Source: Edolisoma coerulescens (Eukaryota; Chordata; Aves; Passeriformes; Campephagidae). From it: DNA of 64,000 bases. The stretch is from positions 156,811 through 220,810 of the forward strand of contig VWZW01001021.1 of NCBI GenBank assembly GCA_013397115.1, in the 5' to 3' direction. Position numbers and translations under genes: made by a program. Positions 11,501 to 21,869 of this stretch are shown here, piece by piece (position 1 is the first letter of the stretch; every line of letters starts with the position of its first letter). The notes under the pieces are model-generated. The model ran no database searches. It was given only the letters and a program-made list of their open reading frames with translations, and was not told the origin of the DNA.

Positions 11501-14500
11501 CCAAAATGCCCTGAGCACTCCTTGCCCAGAGGAGAGGGACAGACACCTTTACCCCTCTGTGCTCTACTAGAAAGGATTCATCTGATAATCCCTTCAACAA
11601 GCAGGTGGGCCAGGACACCACCAGTCCAGCTTCTTAGGGAAAAGCCTAATACTCAAGCAAGAGGAGGAGCAGGAGAGGGTTGCACCTCTGAGGGTGCAGG
11701 ACCTAAATCAGCTTGCACCATCCCTTTTTATAAGTAGCTCAAATGTCTGTGCTGCCATTGCCGGGAGAGCTGGCTACCAAATTCCCATTGCTGTCCTCTG
11801 TAACACCTCCATCTGTTGGCAAGGATCAGGAGCATCCCAGCTGTCTGCCGGGCGCAGGGAGGTAGTTCTGACATTCCCAGTGCGTGTGGGTTGCTGACTC
11901 TGCCGTGGCTATGGCAACACTCTGCCGCTGTGATCAGTCTCCTGGAAACATCCAACCAGCAGCAGGGAAGCGTTGCGACAAAAGGCTGCTTCAGGTGCCC
12001 AAACCACAGCCGGGAGTGGAAGGGCACAGCTTCTCCAGTCCATTGTGACCCCGCAGCAATATTGGGGGCTGGCTGTCCTGCAGTGCAGGAGCCCCGGGAA
12101 TGGGGCACAGGCAAGGTGGATTAAGGAGCAGAAAGTGGCAGCAAGTGAAAGAAGACAAGAGCATCCTGTCACTGGAAGTGAAAACATCCCTCCCAGACCA
12201 AGTGGGCTGGTCACTGCATGGGGAGGCTCGTGATTTTCTTCCCACCTCACACTCAAAGGGTTAAGTCACTTTCGTTGAACCCATCCCCCCAAAAATCCCT
12301 AACTCTGAACAGAAATAAAATCACTGTCCGAGGCAGACATCTGGTGTGGAAAACTTTTGCTTGAAGCTGAAGTTTTGCAATGGGGAAAGCAATAGGAAAA
12401 TAGGATCCTTTCAGAGGAAGTGTTAAGCAACCAGTACCTGTAATATAAACACAAATTCCCGAATTGCTCTTCTGCAGGGGAGCACAGGGGAGCTATTAGG
12501 AGACAAGGAATTAGCTACAGTTAATAAGATGCAATTATTTCTCTCGAAAATGTTTGCAAGGAAAGATGGTTCCCAGCAAGTCATGTTACAGTTTCCTATC
12601 ACACAGCAGTTAATTGAAAGGCTTTGTGCTCACCTGGTGTGGTCCCAGCATGGTGAGCAGCATTTCCCAGCTTCGTCAGCTTAGGAAATTGCTCCATCCT
12701 AAAGGACAATTCCTCTCCACAAGCAAGGAGCAGCTGGAACATCTCAGCCACTGAGCACTTGGGGCTCTTTGGGTAACCTTGTCCATGGCATCACATGCCA
12801 AATGGCCACCAAATGTCTGGGAAGAAATGCAGCAGAGGTGTTCCCAAGGGCTGGGACAACTCCACTGAAATTGGGAGCTTTCCTTAAAGCCTAACATTTA
12901 ATTCAAATAATTTTAACAGTTTGTCATTCTTAAAAAGTATATGCTGTGATAACCTCTCTTCTTTAATTTCTTCCTTCAATCCAAGTCCCAAGTGAAAGCA
13001 CAGCTGTACTCTTTAAGAGGTTTTTTTTATTTGTTTGTTTTATGTTGCAATTTATTGATCAAGTGATCAGACACAGGTCATTTGATTTTTAGCACACCAT
13101 TTGTATTCTCTATGCACGTAAACAGAAGAAAAAGAAAAAAATATTTGTATATAGATTCTGCCTTGGTTTAGATCTCATTTTATTGGCAAATCTTGCACAT
13201 TATCCAGGCACACTATTATCTTACACAGCAGTGTATCTGATTTTCTTTCAGTATTTTTCAGTGTACTTATCAGAAATCTGCTGGTTTGAAAGTAATGATG
13301 TCAAAAGTTCTATCCCACTCTTCCGATTAATAGATTGTCCAGAATACAACAGAGATGAACACCTTAGGGTGTGGCAACTTGCCAGTGAAAGACATAAATT
13401 TTACACTTGTTTAGATATGCTTAACTCTTTGTTTAAAAAGAAAAGAGTGCCATGCCCTGATTTCTGTCCCCGCAGGAAGAATGCGGTGGAGGTGGAGCTG
13501 ACCAAGTGCAAGATCGACATGATGTCCCTCAACAGCCAGCTCCTGGATGCCATCCAGCAGAAGGTGAACCTCTCGCAGCAGCTGGAGGCCTGGCAGGTGA
13601 GCATCCTGGCAGGGCGGGGGCTGCAGGACACACATGGCCCCAGGGCTACCTGTGGGAGAGTGTCCCCACTCCCTGTGGGTTTGTCGTGTTCTCTGCCTGA
13701 GCATCCATGGATTGGGTGTTTGGGGATGCTTGGGTTTGGCTCTGCAGGAGCCAGCGATGCCGTGGGGCCCAGGGGGTGAGCTGCCCTCCCTGCACTGAGC
13801 CTTTTGGCTGTGAGCTGTTAATTCTACAGCTCTAAATAATACTCATTTGAAATGGAGAAACAGACTGTGCCTCCTGGCAGAATGGGAAATTTGCACATTG
13901 CTCTGCCCTGGGGTGGGGAGGGGTCCGGGCAGGAGATGTCCCTAGGCAGGCACACCTTGGGTATGTGTGGGCACAGCGTGTCCGTGGATTTCCGTGATGG
14001 AGCAGAAAGGTGGGAGAAAGAGGTTATGCTGATTGTTGCTGCACTGTTTTCATCAACTCCAAAGATCCATCAAGAAGGAGAAGCTAAAATCCCAGTTCTT
14101 CAGCAAGGTAAAAAACCAAAGCCATGGCAGTTCCCCAGCTGCCCTGGAGATGCTCTGCATGGGGTCGGTGGGGAAAACCCTTGTGAAGGCAGAGAGCCCC
14201 TGAGGGCAGACAAAGCTGCCTCCTCCCAGAACCAGCACCAAGGGAGGGCTACTTCAACAGAAAATAAAGCAGACTCAAGAGAAAAGGTCTGTGCCATTTA
14301 TAGTGATTTGTTGCAGACCATGCAAGACCCCAGCTCTACTAACAGCCAGCCTGACCAGTAGAAACCTTTCCCATACAACCTCGCTCCTGTTTCAACTCCA
14401 CTGTGTTTTCGTTTCTCTCTCTTTTTTTTCCCCCCCCCCTTTCCTTTTCTTCTTTTCTTTTCTTTTCTTTTTCCTGCTTACAGTTTGCTTCCTCAGGGCT

Positions 14501-17065
14501 TTTTACTATCTGGCTCCTTTGGTTTCTGATCTAGTGGCCTTTCTCAGTTCCTGTACCAACAGCTTTAGTCGTACACCCCTCCTGCCTTTGAGGTGAGCTC
14601 CCCACACCCACCATCCCCTCTCCATCTGCTGCCACCATCACCCACATCCTTCTCTGCCCTCACCATCATCTGGCAAGAGGGGCCAGTGGGGGTCTCCATC
14701 ACCCACCAATATTCCACACACACCCCCCATCCCAACACCAGGCCAGGGGCAGCATCGTGCTGTCTGGATCCAAGTTCAGTCTGGATGGGTGGTATAAAGT
14801 GAGACCTACTTAGTGCTAGAATAAACCCAGCTTAGGGCTTAAGAACAGGTCCTATTGCACACAGCAACCCCAGACCTGCTCCCACCAGCTCTCTGAGCTG
14901 AGGCTCAGGCCCATGTCATGGCAGTAAGTTGTCTCCAAGATACTGACCTGAGTTGTTAGTACACAGCAGCAAAATAGTTTCCAACCACCTCATGTCCCCT
15001 CAACAGCAGCTCAGCCACAGAGGCGCAAAACAAGTCGGATGATTTATGTATTTTGGGGACTATTTTGCAAAGGGGTTTGCAGAAAGTGTCTGTTAAAATA
15101 GGATAAGAGTCTGTGCTTTAGCTGGGCATAATTGGAGGCTTTAATCTGGTAACATTTTGCTCTTGCACACTTCTAGTCTGCATTTCACCAAGGGCCATCA
15201 ACAAGATTACAGTGTTCTCTAAGGACATAATCATACAGGCTATGAAATAGGACTCAAGCAAAAAAAACTCCACATCTAAGTGCTTTGCTCTCTGACTCAC
15301 ACATCTGACAGACAGGGACCCAATGCAGTGCACTCTCAATAGTGCATACTGTATATATATATATAAATATACATATAAATCATTCTCGTCCCTTGTTATA
15401 TGGTTGATCAAGGACACAGATCTGCCATGCAGGAGCCTGGGTACCTACTTCATTTACTAGAAGAGGTGCCTTCAAAATCCAAGTGCTGTACAGTTTCACG
15501 TGGCAGCTTCAGCTCTGGAAACCTGTCTCACTGATATTTCATACTGATGTTCACCTCAACCTCTTCAACTCTCCCTCTGCCTTTCCTCTCTCCAGCCCTG
15601 CTCTAAAAAGACCCAAAGCTTCCCCAGTCTGTGTAGCTCTGCACCCTCCAGTTCCCCCAGGGGAAGTCCCCATACTAAATTCAGGTCCAGGTCATGGCTA
15701 TCAATCCTTTTCCCTGCATAAAATGCTGCAACAAGAGATTAGCCATTATTAAGTTTCCAGTCCCAGCTGGCGGATTTGATTCTGATACAGATCAGCTGGG
15801 GCACCTGCTGGGCGATGGCAGCACCTTCCCTTCAGTCCTGAGGCTGCCCTGACGGGCTGCCCCTCACCAGGTGCTGAACGGACAGCATTTCCACCAGTCC
15901 AGCCCATCCAGAGTATCCTTGTTCTCACCAGACAGTGTCCTCAGCCCTAATCAGGGACCAAACTGCTGGAGAGCAGTTGATTCCTCCTGTGGGGCTAGTT
16001 TGTGTACACTTATTTTCACTAAGCTGTAGTTTAAATATGCAATTGTAGGAGAAGCAATGGATCTGAAAGTTTAAAGTCTGTAAAATTGATAGCCAAGTTT
16101 TCAAGGAACATGTTAGCACATCATTAGTGGCAACAGAACTGGGTAATTATTTTGTATAAAGCAGCTTCACTGTGGTGCAAACATGGACGAAATCAGAGCA
16201 TTTCTGGTACATCTGAAAAGCCACAGTTCATGTTGAGCTGTCAGTCAGAGCTCCCACTGCTATGCTGGCTCTAGGGAAAGGAGGGGTCTAAGGGACGAAC
16301 TCAGTTCTGTTTGGTGAGTCTGGTGCAAAGCCCAGGAGGGATCTGGTGGGCCCACACCTGCCCCAGCCCCTCGGCACCTTCCCCAAAGAAACCCCAGTGA
16401 CAGTGGCCATGCAGCAGCTCTGCCACCCCTGCTTCTCCACTTGGTGTGCACACTGACCTGCTCAGCACAGACCTCCGTCCTTCTTCTGGCCTTTGCTTTC
16501 AGCTGCTTTTGTTCTTCTTATTCATTTCTCTCCCAAAGGGGACATCTGCAAGCTGCAGACAGCAGAGAAACAAAGCTTAGGGATGGCACAGAGTCCCAAG
16601 CAGGCACAGTGTTCCTGTGCGAGACCACCTGAGCAATTTATCCCTCAGAATTGTGTGACTGATCTTCCTCGCTCCCTGAAAAGCCTCATGGCAGCAAGCA
16701 CAGCTGAGCCTGCTGTCGGGTGGGGACACAGACCCATCCCCACTCTTGTCATCCCTGCTGCATCTCATCACTGCACGTTTCATACCCATTTCAGCCGTCC
16801 CTGGCGCGAGCTCCCGTTGAGCATCAGCTGCCACTAATGCCCCTGTCCTCTCCCTCTGCTGCAGGATGACATGCACAGGGTCATTGACCAGCAGCTGATG
16901 GACAAACACCCGAAGGAATGGAGCCAGCTTGCTTATTCCTTCTCCAGTGGCTCCGGCGCCAAGCGGAGTGCCAGGCCCTCCCCCCCGTTCAGGCCAGAGC
17001 AGCAGGGGGATGAGCCCGTCGGGGCCGAAGGAAACCGTCTCTTCTCCTTTTTCAAGAAAAATTAA
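2393..17065 (+). CDS. BICDL1: BICDL1 (BICDR-1) coding region, 8 visible exons, 5' part off window
   Basis: This is the BICD-family-like cargo adaptor 1. In the family it is a dimeric coiled coil that binds Rab6 vesicles through its C-terminal half and recruits dynein/dynactin (and the kinesin KIF1C), controlling secretory vesicle traffic early in neurite growth. Joining exons 2393-2509, 4560-4706, 5666-5845, 6137-6355, 7469-7612, 10761-10891, 13476-13596 and 16865-17065 gives one open frame of about 419 codons. The human protein has 573 residues, so roughly the first 150 are upstream of position 1. The fragment is Glu/Leu/Gln-rich heptad sequence, with a serine/aspartate linker (DSAVSTDSSMDESSETSS) near residues 170-190 and a C-terminal RLFSFFKKN. 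Every junction has GT-AG boundaries and keeps frame. The assignment comes from recognising the protein and from the RAB35-GCN1 neighbourhood. BICDL2 is the closest alternative, but the synteny and sequence favour BICDL1. Confidence 0.96.
2510..4559 (+). other. BICDL1: BICDL1 intron with a 20-bp tandem repeat
   Basis: Non-coding. It holds a three-unit 20-bp repeat at 4106-4165, described separately. Nothing else is recognisable. Confidence 0.75.
4106..4165. repeat. 20-bp tandem repeat, 3 units
   Basis: GGATC recurs at 4106, 4126 and 4146, a spacing of exactly 20 bp. The three units share GGATCCCAC.../GGATCCTGC... and a CTCA near the end, so this is a short degenerate minisatellite. Confidence 0.75.
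4560..4706 (+). CDS. BICDL1: BICDL1 coding exon
   Basis: It has 49 codons, IKMLTDRKRE to HDKDLQ, phase 0 at both ends, with a TTGCAG acceptor and GTGAGG donor. The motif EENDLLQGTVEELQDRVLIL is a canonical heptad coiled coil. The length is exactly seven heptads. Confidence 0.96.
4707..5665 (+). other. BICDL1: BICDL1 intron
   Basis: No gene seen. It contains an AT-rich patch around 5282-5325 with TATATATTTGTATATATTT. Its 3' end is pyrimidine-rich before the ACAAG acceptor. Confidence 0.7.
5666..5845 (+). CDS. BICDL1: BICDL1 coding exon with Spindly-like motif
   Basis: It has 60 codons, LHQSQLELQE to EEKLEQE-type sequence ending EQEREQ, phase 0 at both ends. The acceptor is TTCACAAG, weaker than its neighbours, and the donor is GTATTT. 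The stretch TSLLSEIEQSMEAEELEQE contains an LLSE core resembling the Spindly motif that contacts the dynactin pointed end in dynein adaptors. That functional reading is inferred from the family. Confidence 0.95.
6137..6355 (+). CDS. BICDL1: BICDL1 coding exon with acidic/serine linker
   Basis: It has 73 codons from LRLQLWEAYC to GADST, phase 0 at both ends, with a TTCCAG acceptor and GTAAGT donor. A non-coiled Ser/Asp/Glu-rich segment (SADSAVSTDSSMDESSETSS) follows YLCSHLRGNE. It separates two coiled-coil blocks and offers many possible phosphorylation sites. Confidence 0.96.
6356..7468 (+). other. BICDL1: BICDL1 intron
   Basis: No exon, repeat family or RNA gene recognised. The longest open frame here (about 150 codons from 6672) shows no heptad pattern or known motif and crosses no plausible splice site pair, so it is treated as chance. 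Confidence 0.7.
7469..7612 (+). CDS. BICDL1: BICDL1 coding exon
   Basis: It has 48 codons from SSRRSDDDTL to LQRLHSQ, phase 0 at both ends. The acceptor is GCTCTCAG, followed immediately by AG, so a second acceptor two bases downstream would shift the frame. The donor is GTTAGC. The content is basic-acidic coiled coil (LRELMEGERGKLRQSLEELQ). As a frame-neutral exon it could be skipped. Confidence 0.94.
8763..8802. repeat. Short direct duplication, 25-bp period
   Basis: The 15-mer GAGACATGAGTCCAG occurs at 8763-8777 and again at 8788-8802. Confidence 0.8.
9751..9830. repeat. Degenerate 30-bp minisatellite, about 2.5 units
   Basis: CACAGCTCCC recurs with a 30-bp offset at 9755 and 9785, each followed by a TTCCCTGGCAGCC block. 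A third, weaker unit follows. It lies inside a BICDL1 intron. Confidence 0.7.
10761..10891 (+). CDS. BICDL1: BICDL1 coding exon
   Basis: It encodes VTLLSVEMTTLKEERDRL and continues through LLQAIRDRDEAIA to a split Lys codon (AA|G). It has 43 codons plus 2 bases, leaving in phase 2 at a GTGAGT donor, after a CTGCCCTCAG acceptor. It is GC-rich relative to the flanking introns. Confidence 0.96.
10892..13475 (+). other. BICDL1: BICDL1 intron
   Basis: No gene recognised. The last ~290 bases (13183-13475) stay open in the frame of the downstream exon; see findings. An AT-rich patch with T and A runs lies at 13020-13150. Confidence 0.7.
13476..13596 (+). CDS. BICDL1: BICDL1 coding exon
   Basis: It completes the split Lys codon and encodes KNAVEVELTKCKIDMMSLNS to SQQLEAWQ. 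The acceptor is CCCCGCAG and the donor GTGAGC; it leaves in phase 0. The C-terminal coiled coil of BICD-like proteins, the cargo (Rab6) binding side, runs through this exon by family analogy. Confidence 0.96.
14412..14475 (+). repeat. 64-base polypyrimidine tract with (CTTTT)n
   Basis: Every base from 14412 to 14475 is C or T, including a run of C and four to five CTTTT units. It is followed by GCTTACAG, ending in CAG at 14481-14483. In the transcribed strand this looks like an extreme 3' splice-site pyrimidine tract. Confidence 0.85.
15350..15380. repeat. TA-rich microsatellite
   Basis: A run of alternating T and A (TGTATATATATATATAAATA) continues into ACATATAAAT. It is intronic simple sequence. 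Confidence 0.8.
16865..17065 (+). CDS. BICDL1: BICDL1 terminal coding exon
   Basis: It starts DDMHRVIDQQLMDKHPKEW after a CTGCTGCAG acceptor and ends in RLFSFFKKN followed by TAA at 17063-17065. It has 66 residues. The middle (SSGSGAKRSARPSPPFRPEQ) is a basic, proline/serine-rich, non-coiled tail that looks less conserved than the two ends. Confidence 0.95.
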   Translation, partial: DDMHRVIDQQLMDKHPKEWSQLAYSFSSGSGAKRSARPSPPFRPEQQGDEPVGAEGNRLFSFFKKN

Positions 17066-20000
17066 TTTGAAAAAGAGAAAACTCTCCAACAATTCCTGCT
17101 TCAAGATGGGGAGTGGGGCAGCTGCCCAGGTTGCTGATGGACCCAAGCCTGATCCACTGAGTAAAAACGAAGGGGGCAAAGGAGTTAACCCTTGAGACTC
17201 TGCACTATTTACACGGCACCTGGTCTGAACCAAATGTTTACATGAATTGGAGATTTGCAAATTGACAATGTGATTCTAATAGAAAGAAACTTTTCTTATT
17301 CTATAAGTGAAGTGATAAACTTCAGGGTATATTTTAGGCGCTTTGACACAGTCCAGTTTCTGCTGTGAAGAATACTCTGTCTTAAAAGCATTCTTATGCT
17401 GGAGAAGGAAATAAGCAGCCCCAAGACAGAGAGGTGCAGGGGATTGAGAACTGCTGTCACAGCGAGCATAGGGGGAAGAAGAGCGCTGAATGCAAGAGGA
17501 CAGAGGGGAGTCATTTGTACCACCCTGGCAGCTGTGACATCCTTCATCCATCCCACTGAGACTGGAGTCACTCTGGCCCCAGCATTACCATGTTTTGACA
17601 ATTGTAGCTTTCTCCGTGGTGAAAGTTGAGCCCTTGCTGCAGATCCTGCCTGAGCACCATCTTCCCTGGAGCTCTGTGTGGCTGTTCACCCTCACTGGGA
17701 TCCGGGCTCCTCACAGCTCAGGGCAGGGGACAGATAGCTGGTGTCACTGTCTTCTCCAGCTCCCTCCTGTTACAGAGGTAAGCATTGCAGGCTGTAGCTA
17801 CACAGATTTCTCCCCACAAGACTGACCAACAGATTACAGACAGGATAAAAGTTGTGCATGTTCTGTCCTGGGGCACCTGCTGTTCCTCCAATGGCCAAAA
17901 GTAGTTTGGGAGCTTCAGCAAGTCACACACCTCTCCCCAAAGCCATACATATCTCCCAAACAGAGTAAGAAAACTGTAATTTTAACTGGATAGGCGTCCA
18001 AAAGCCTAACAATAATTCACTGAAAGCCTCACAATGATGTCAGTCGGTCTTTGACACTGGGTTGGCAGACTCGATCCTCAGAGAGCACACTGGCATCTGC
18101 TTTCACTGAAGCCAAAGGCCATCAGGGTGTCTACAAAGCTCTGGAAAGCCTGCAGGTTACTCTGCCCTATGCAGTAACATTGGCTATGGCCTGACAGAAA
18201 GGAGTATTTGTCCCTGCCTGTGGGTCAGTTACTACTCAGCCCTTTGGTGAGCAGATAGCCAAAGCTCCTTTTGATCAAAGATGATCAGAGCCTGCTTTAC
18301 ACGACTTGATCAACAAGAAGGAACGTGGCTTTTTTGGTGTATGCACACAGCAGTGCTGGAAATCCTGCAATACTCAAGTAGGGACCTTCCCTGTGCACTG
18401 GATGGGCACTTTATAGCTCTTCTCTTTTATCAGTCTACCATCATAAGCCAGTGAGGAGCACTAGGCTCAGTTCAGAGTTGTCCTGCTGTTGTCACGCAAT
18501 TTTCACACATTCTCCCAGCTCATAATACCCACAGGCCCCAGTTTGTTTCCTGCTGCTTTAAAGAGGCCACCACCTGCACTGTCCCACAGCAGACAGAGCT
18601 GGGTGCACCTTCAGCTTTGCCCTGCTCAGCAACTTTGGTGCTAACACACCATCCCACAGGGAGCTGCTATCTCTGCTCACTACTTACAGGAAAAAGCTTT
18701 CTGCTAGAATAGGTACCAAACACTTTCTAAGCAGCAGGTAAGAGGCTGGTGGCTTGGGTTTTAGTATTATTCAGCTTACCTGTGGGATAGAACATCCATA
18801 ATATCTCCGTACAAATATCCTTTCTGCCTACGAAGATTTGAGCATTCATGTATTTCCTTGTTAGCATGAAACAACTGCACTGGTATGAAATCATCTTGCA
18901 CTACGGCAGCTCTGGGTTGCAAGGAGCAGAGTGCTCTGGGATTGGCAATGATGGTAAAGAGTTGAGTGGTAAAACCCATCTACATGAAAGCAATGAACCT
19001 TGGATTGCAGAGCCTGCTTCAGGAAATACTTGGGCAAAGCCCAACCAATACGGCTTGATGTTTATGAGGAAAGATGTTCCCAGGCAGGGAAGGAAACTGA
19101 ACCTTGGCCTCTCCTTTCTAGGCAATGCTTAGCTGTTGAGTATCTGCTTGTACCCACTTGTGCAGGTGAGGGGAAGGGCTGCAGTGCAGTGCCACGTGCT
19201 CTCAGGATGGCAAGTCTTCATCCTCCCGTCCTGCCTGTATTGTGGCTCTGGACAGGGCAGGGACATGAGGCACATGCTCAGCATCTCTTGCTGCCAGGAC
19301 TCAGTCACACCCACATGCATTACCCTAACCTTTGATACCTGCAAAATGAGGCGTGGCTTCATGATGCCAGTGACACCTGTGAACACTGAGAACAATGCTC
19401 CATCACAGGAGAGCCGTGAGGTCCTCAGGGACCCTTCTTCTGCAGTCAGTGGTAATTTCCCAGACCACACCAACTCTATTCAAGCCACATGCCCAGCAGT
19501 TGTCCTCTGCCCCAGCGAGGATAAATGGATGGATGGATTGATGCAATCCTAAGGCAAGGGCCTTAAGTTATCCCACGAAGATGCAGTAATGAGATGAAGA
19601 AAGGTGCCTTCTGCTGCATTTGCTGAGGAAAGTGACTCATTCAGTTGCAGGGATAGGCACAGCACATCTCTTCATTTAAGGAAAATCCTTAATCCCATTG
19701 CAATTTTATTTATTTAACAAGAGGGACAGAAGATTGCAAGAGGAAAGTCAGCACATTCTAAGGTGCCAGTTGGGTATGGTTTCTTTAAACAACCCCCTTC
19801 ACCCTAAAGACTTAGTTGCACTACTAAACCCAGAGATACAAGAGAACTGGGTGTAATGAACTGGACAACACACCAAAGGAGACCTCCTTGTGCTGAGCTG
19901 CTACTCCACAGGAAGAGAAACTGCCTTAACATAGCAGCCAAGTTTTGTCATTCTGTCTTCAGAAACCTCACCCATGGCAGTCCTTCACACTCGTTTGTCA

Positions 20001-20899
20001 CGTTGTGTTTTAACAAGGTCCCCACTACTTCACCCCGTGCTGTCATTAACACACTCACCTCCATCCTGTCATGGCCAGGAGCCTGGAATCAGCCTTGCAG
20101 TGCTGGTTAGAAGACACTTCACTTGTGGTACTTGACTCTTCCAGGACACACACGGTGTAAAGGAAACATCGGCTCCAGGGGATGAGATGGAGGAAGCACA
20201 TTAATCCAGCAGGTACTCAAGATCCCAAAGGAGATTTAAGGAGGGGGATCAGCAGCTCTAAACACAATCCTCAGCCTTGCTTTTGAGATAATGGTAAATA
20301 AAACAGTAGTGCTGCACAGTCACTGTTCAAATATTGCACAGAAAAGAGATGCCTGCTGAGATTAAAGTTACAAAGGACTTTCCCACAGCTGAGTAACAGG
20401 TGACTGTTTGGGCAAATGTTTGTTATGCCAGCCTGAGGGAAAAGGGATCAGTCTCCCCTCCCTAAACTCTGCAAGGGAAGCAGCTGTAAACAAGGAACAA
20501 ATGTAAATGAAAGGCAAGTCACTAGCACTTTATCTTCATACAAACTTAGATCAGCAACTTGCCATGGAGATGAACAGTAAATCAAGAAGTTAATGACAAC
20601 AGAGTCATTTTGCACAGAGAGCAGGAAGTGAGGCTGGAGGCAGGGCCACATGCACTTGTCCTACTTAGAATGGTAAATTCCAGATATGCCTCTCCATCAG
20701 GCAAACTCTCTACTCCCCACTCGGCTATAAAAAGCAAGATTGTTTGAACCAAAAAGCCAAGAAAGGAAGTGTCTGGGTGCTGCAGCAATGATTCCCTTGG
20801 ATTGAGAGGGAAAAAGCACACAGCAGGGATAAGCAGAAAGAATGTACCTATAGATATGTACATATACCACAGTGCTGTAATTTTTGTATGTAGCAGTCA

Positions 20900-20996
20900 T
20901 GTAAATAAATGTATGGTTTTTATAAGATACATATTATAAAAATCTATAAAGACATATTTTTAGTAAAAACAATGCTCTACACTTCTTTTGTAAATA
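20900..20996 (+). promoter_or_regulatory. Two Pumilio-type elements near the BICDL1 3' end
   Basis: TGTAAATA, a match to the PUM consensus UGUANAUA, occurs at 20900-20907 and 20989-20996. Both lie within about 110 bases of the last AATAAA. Function depends on the 3'UTR really extending this far. Confidence 0.4.
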
Positions 20997-21013
20997 GTTG
21001 TCTTCAGAATAAA
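20904..21013 (+). terminator. BICDL1: Candidate BICDL1 poly(A) signals
   Basis: There are two AATAAA hexamers, at 20904-20909 and 21008-21013, in an AT-rich context. The second is followed within 30 bases by ordinary-composition sequence, which fits a cleavage site near 21030. This is a motif match only. Confidence 0.5.
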
Positions 21014-21030
21014 ACAAATCATTTATACGA

Positions 21031-21869
21031 TACTGTCTCAGCTCTCACTTTACTGTGCCCAGCTGCAAAACAAGCTCATTTTTTGAACTGTCATTTAACA
21101 CCCAACAGCATCTTCGGTGCTGCATCATCCCATGAATTTCAGCCCCTGTATGTGTTCAGGAGAGAAGGGGCCAGAGCAAAAACACTTGAAACTTTTGTAT
21201 CTCATGGTGCACACGAAAACATAAAGATGGGTAAATCATCTCACCTTCCAGCCATTTGTGTCCTTTACTGGCTGTTGTATGGAGGCAGATTCAAACTGGA
21301 AGGAGTTTAGACACAAAACAGAGACAGTGACACACCCACAGCTGCAGCTCAGACCATCCACAGGGCCCCAGGATTCCCCTCTACCTACTCCTACCAGAAG
21401 AGTGCAGACGGAGCAAAGGCACCTTCCCAGAGCAGGTTTCCATCACACTCCCCAGGAGCAGCCTGGGCAGCAGGGCAAGGGGATGCTGAGGGCACAGCCA
21501 CGGCTGCAGTTCCTGCACACATTAATTAAACACACATTAATTTCCTGGGAAAGTGAGGAGAGACTCCAGATGCCTTTTAGTCACCTCGGGAGGAGGAGCT
21601 TTCAAAGCTCACTCAATACTTTTTGTTGAGAAGACAAAAGATTACAGCACAATCACAGGCATCTCACTTCACATAGATTTAAGTTACCAGTTCCACCTTG
21701 CTACTTCATTCAAACTAAAACAGCAACTAAACGACTGAAAGCATTAATTATGGTCTTCTTAGTATCCCCTCTCAGGAAATAACCCTTTACACACGGCAGC
21801 AGAGTTCACCCCTGGCTTGCCACCCTCCACCTCCAGGTGCTGGACAGCAGAGGAAACAGAGCCTCAAAA
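21031..21869. other. Convergent intergenic gap BICDL1 / RAB35
   Basis: About 0.84 kb lies between the predicted poly(A) sites of the two convergent genes. No exon, promoter-like CpG cluster or repeat family was seen. Confidence 0.5.

Larger units (their letters stand above)
13597..16864 (+). other. BICDL1: BICDL1 intron with long polypyrimidine tract
   Basis: Non-coding, about 3.3 kb. It contains a 64-base uninterrupted pyrimidine tract at 14412-14475 and a TA-rich microsatellite near 15350-15380. No other exon could be supported. Confidence 0.7.
17066..21030 (+). other. BICDL1: Putative BICDL1 3' untranslated region
   Basis: The region after the TAA holds no exon of another gene. AATAAA hexamers occur at 20297, 20904 and 21008, the last two within an AT-rich block (20830-21030) that looks like a transcript end. 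A 3'UTR of about 3.9 kb is therefore likely, but the actual cleavage site is inferred, and an earlier site is possible. Confidence 0.5.

Noticed and set aside
13852..14361. 169-codon plus-strand open frame in a BICDL1 intron
   Set aside because: No recognisable domain, no heptad pattern, and no supported splice connection to BICDL1.
16577..17260. 227-codon minus-strand open frame across the last BICDL1 exon
   Set aside because: It is antisense to a recognised exon in GC-rich sequence, shows no family motif and overlaps the true coding frame, so it is a shadow.
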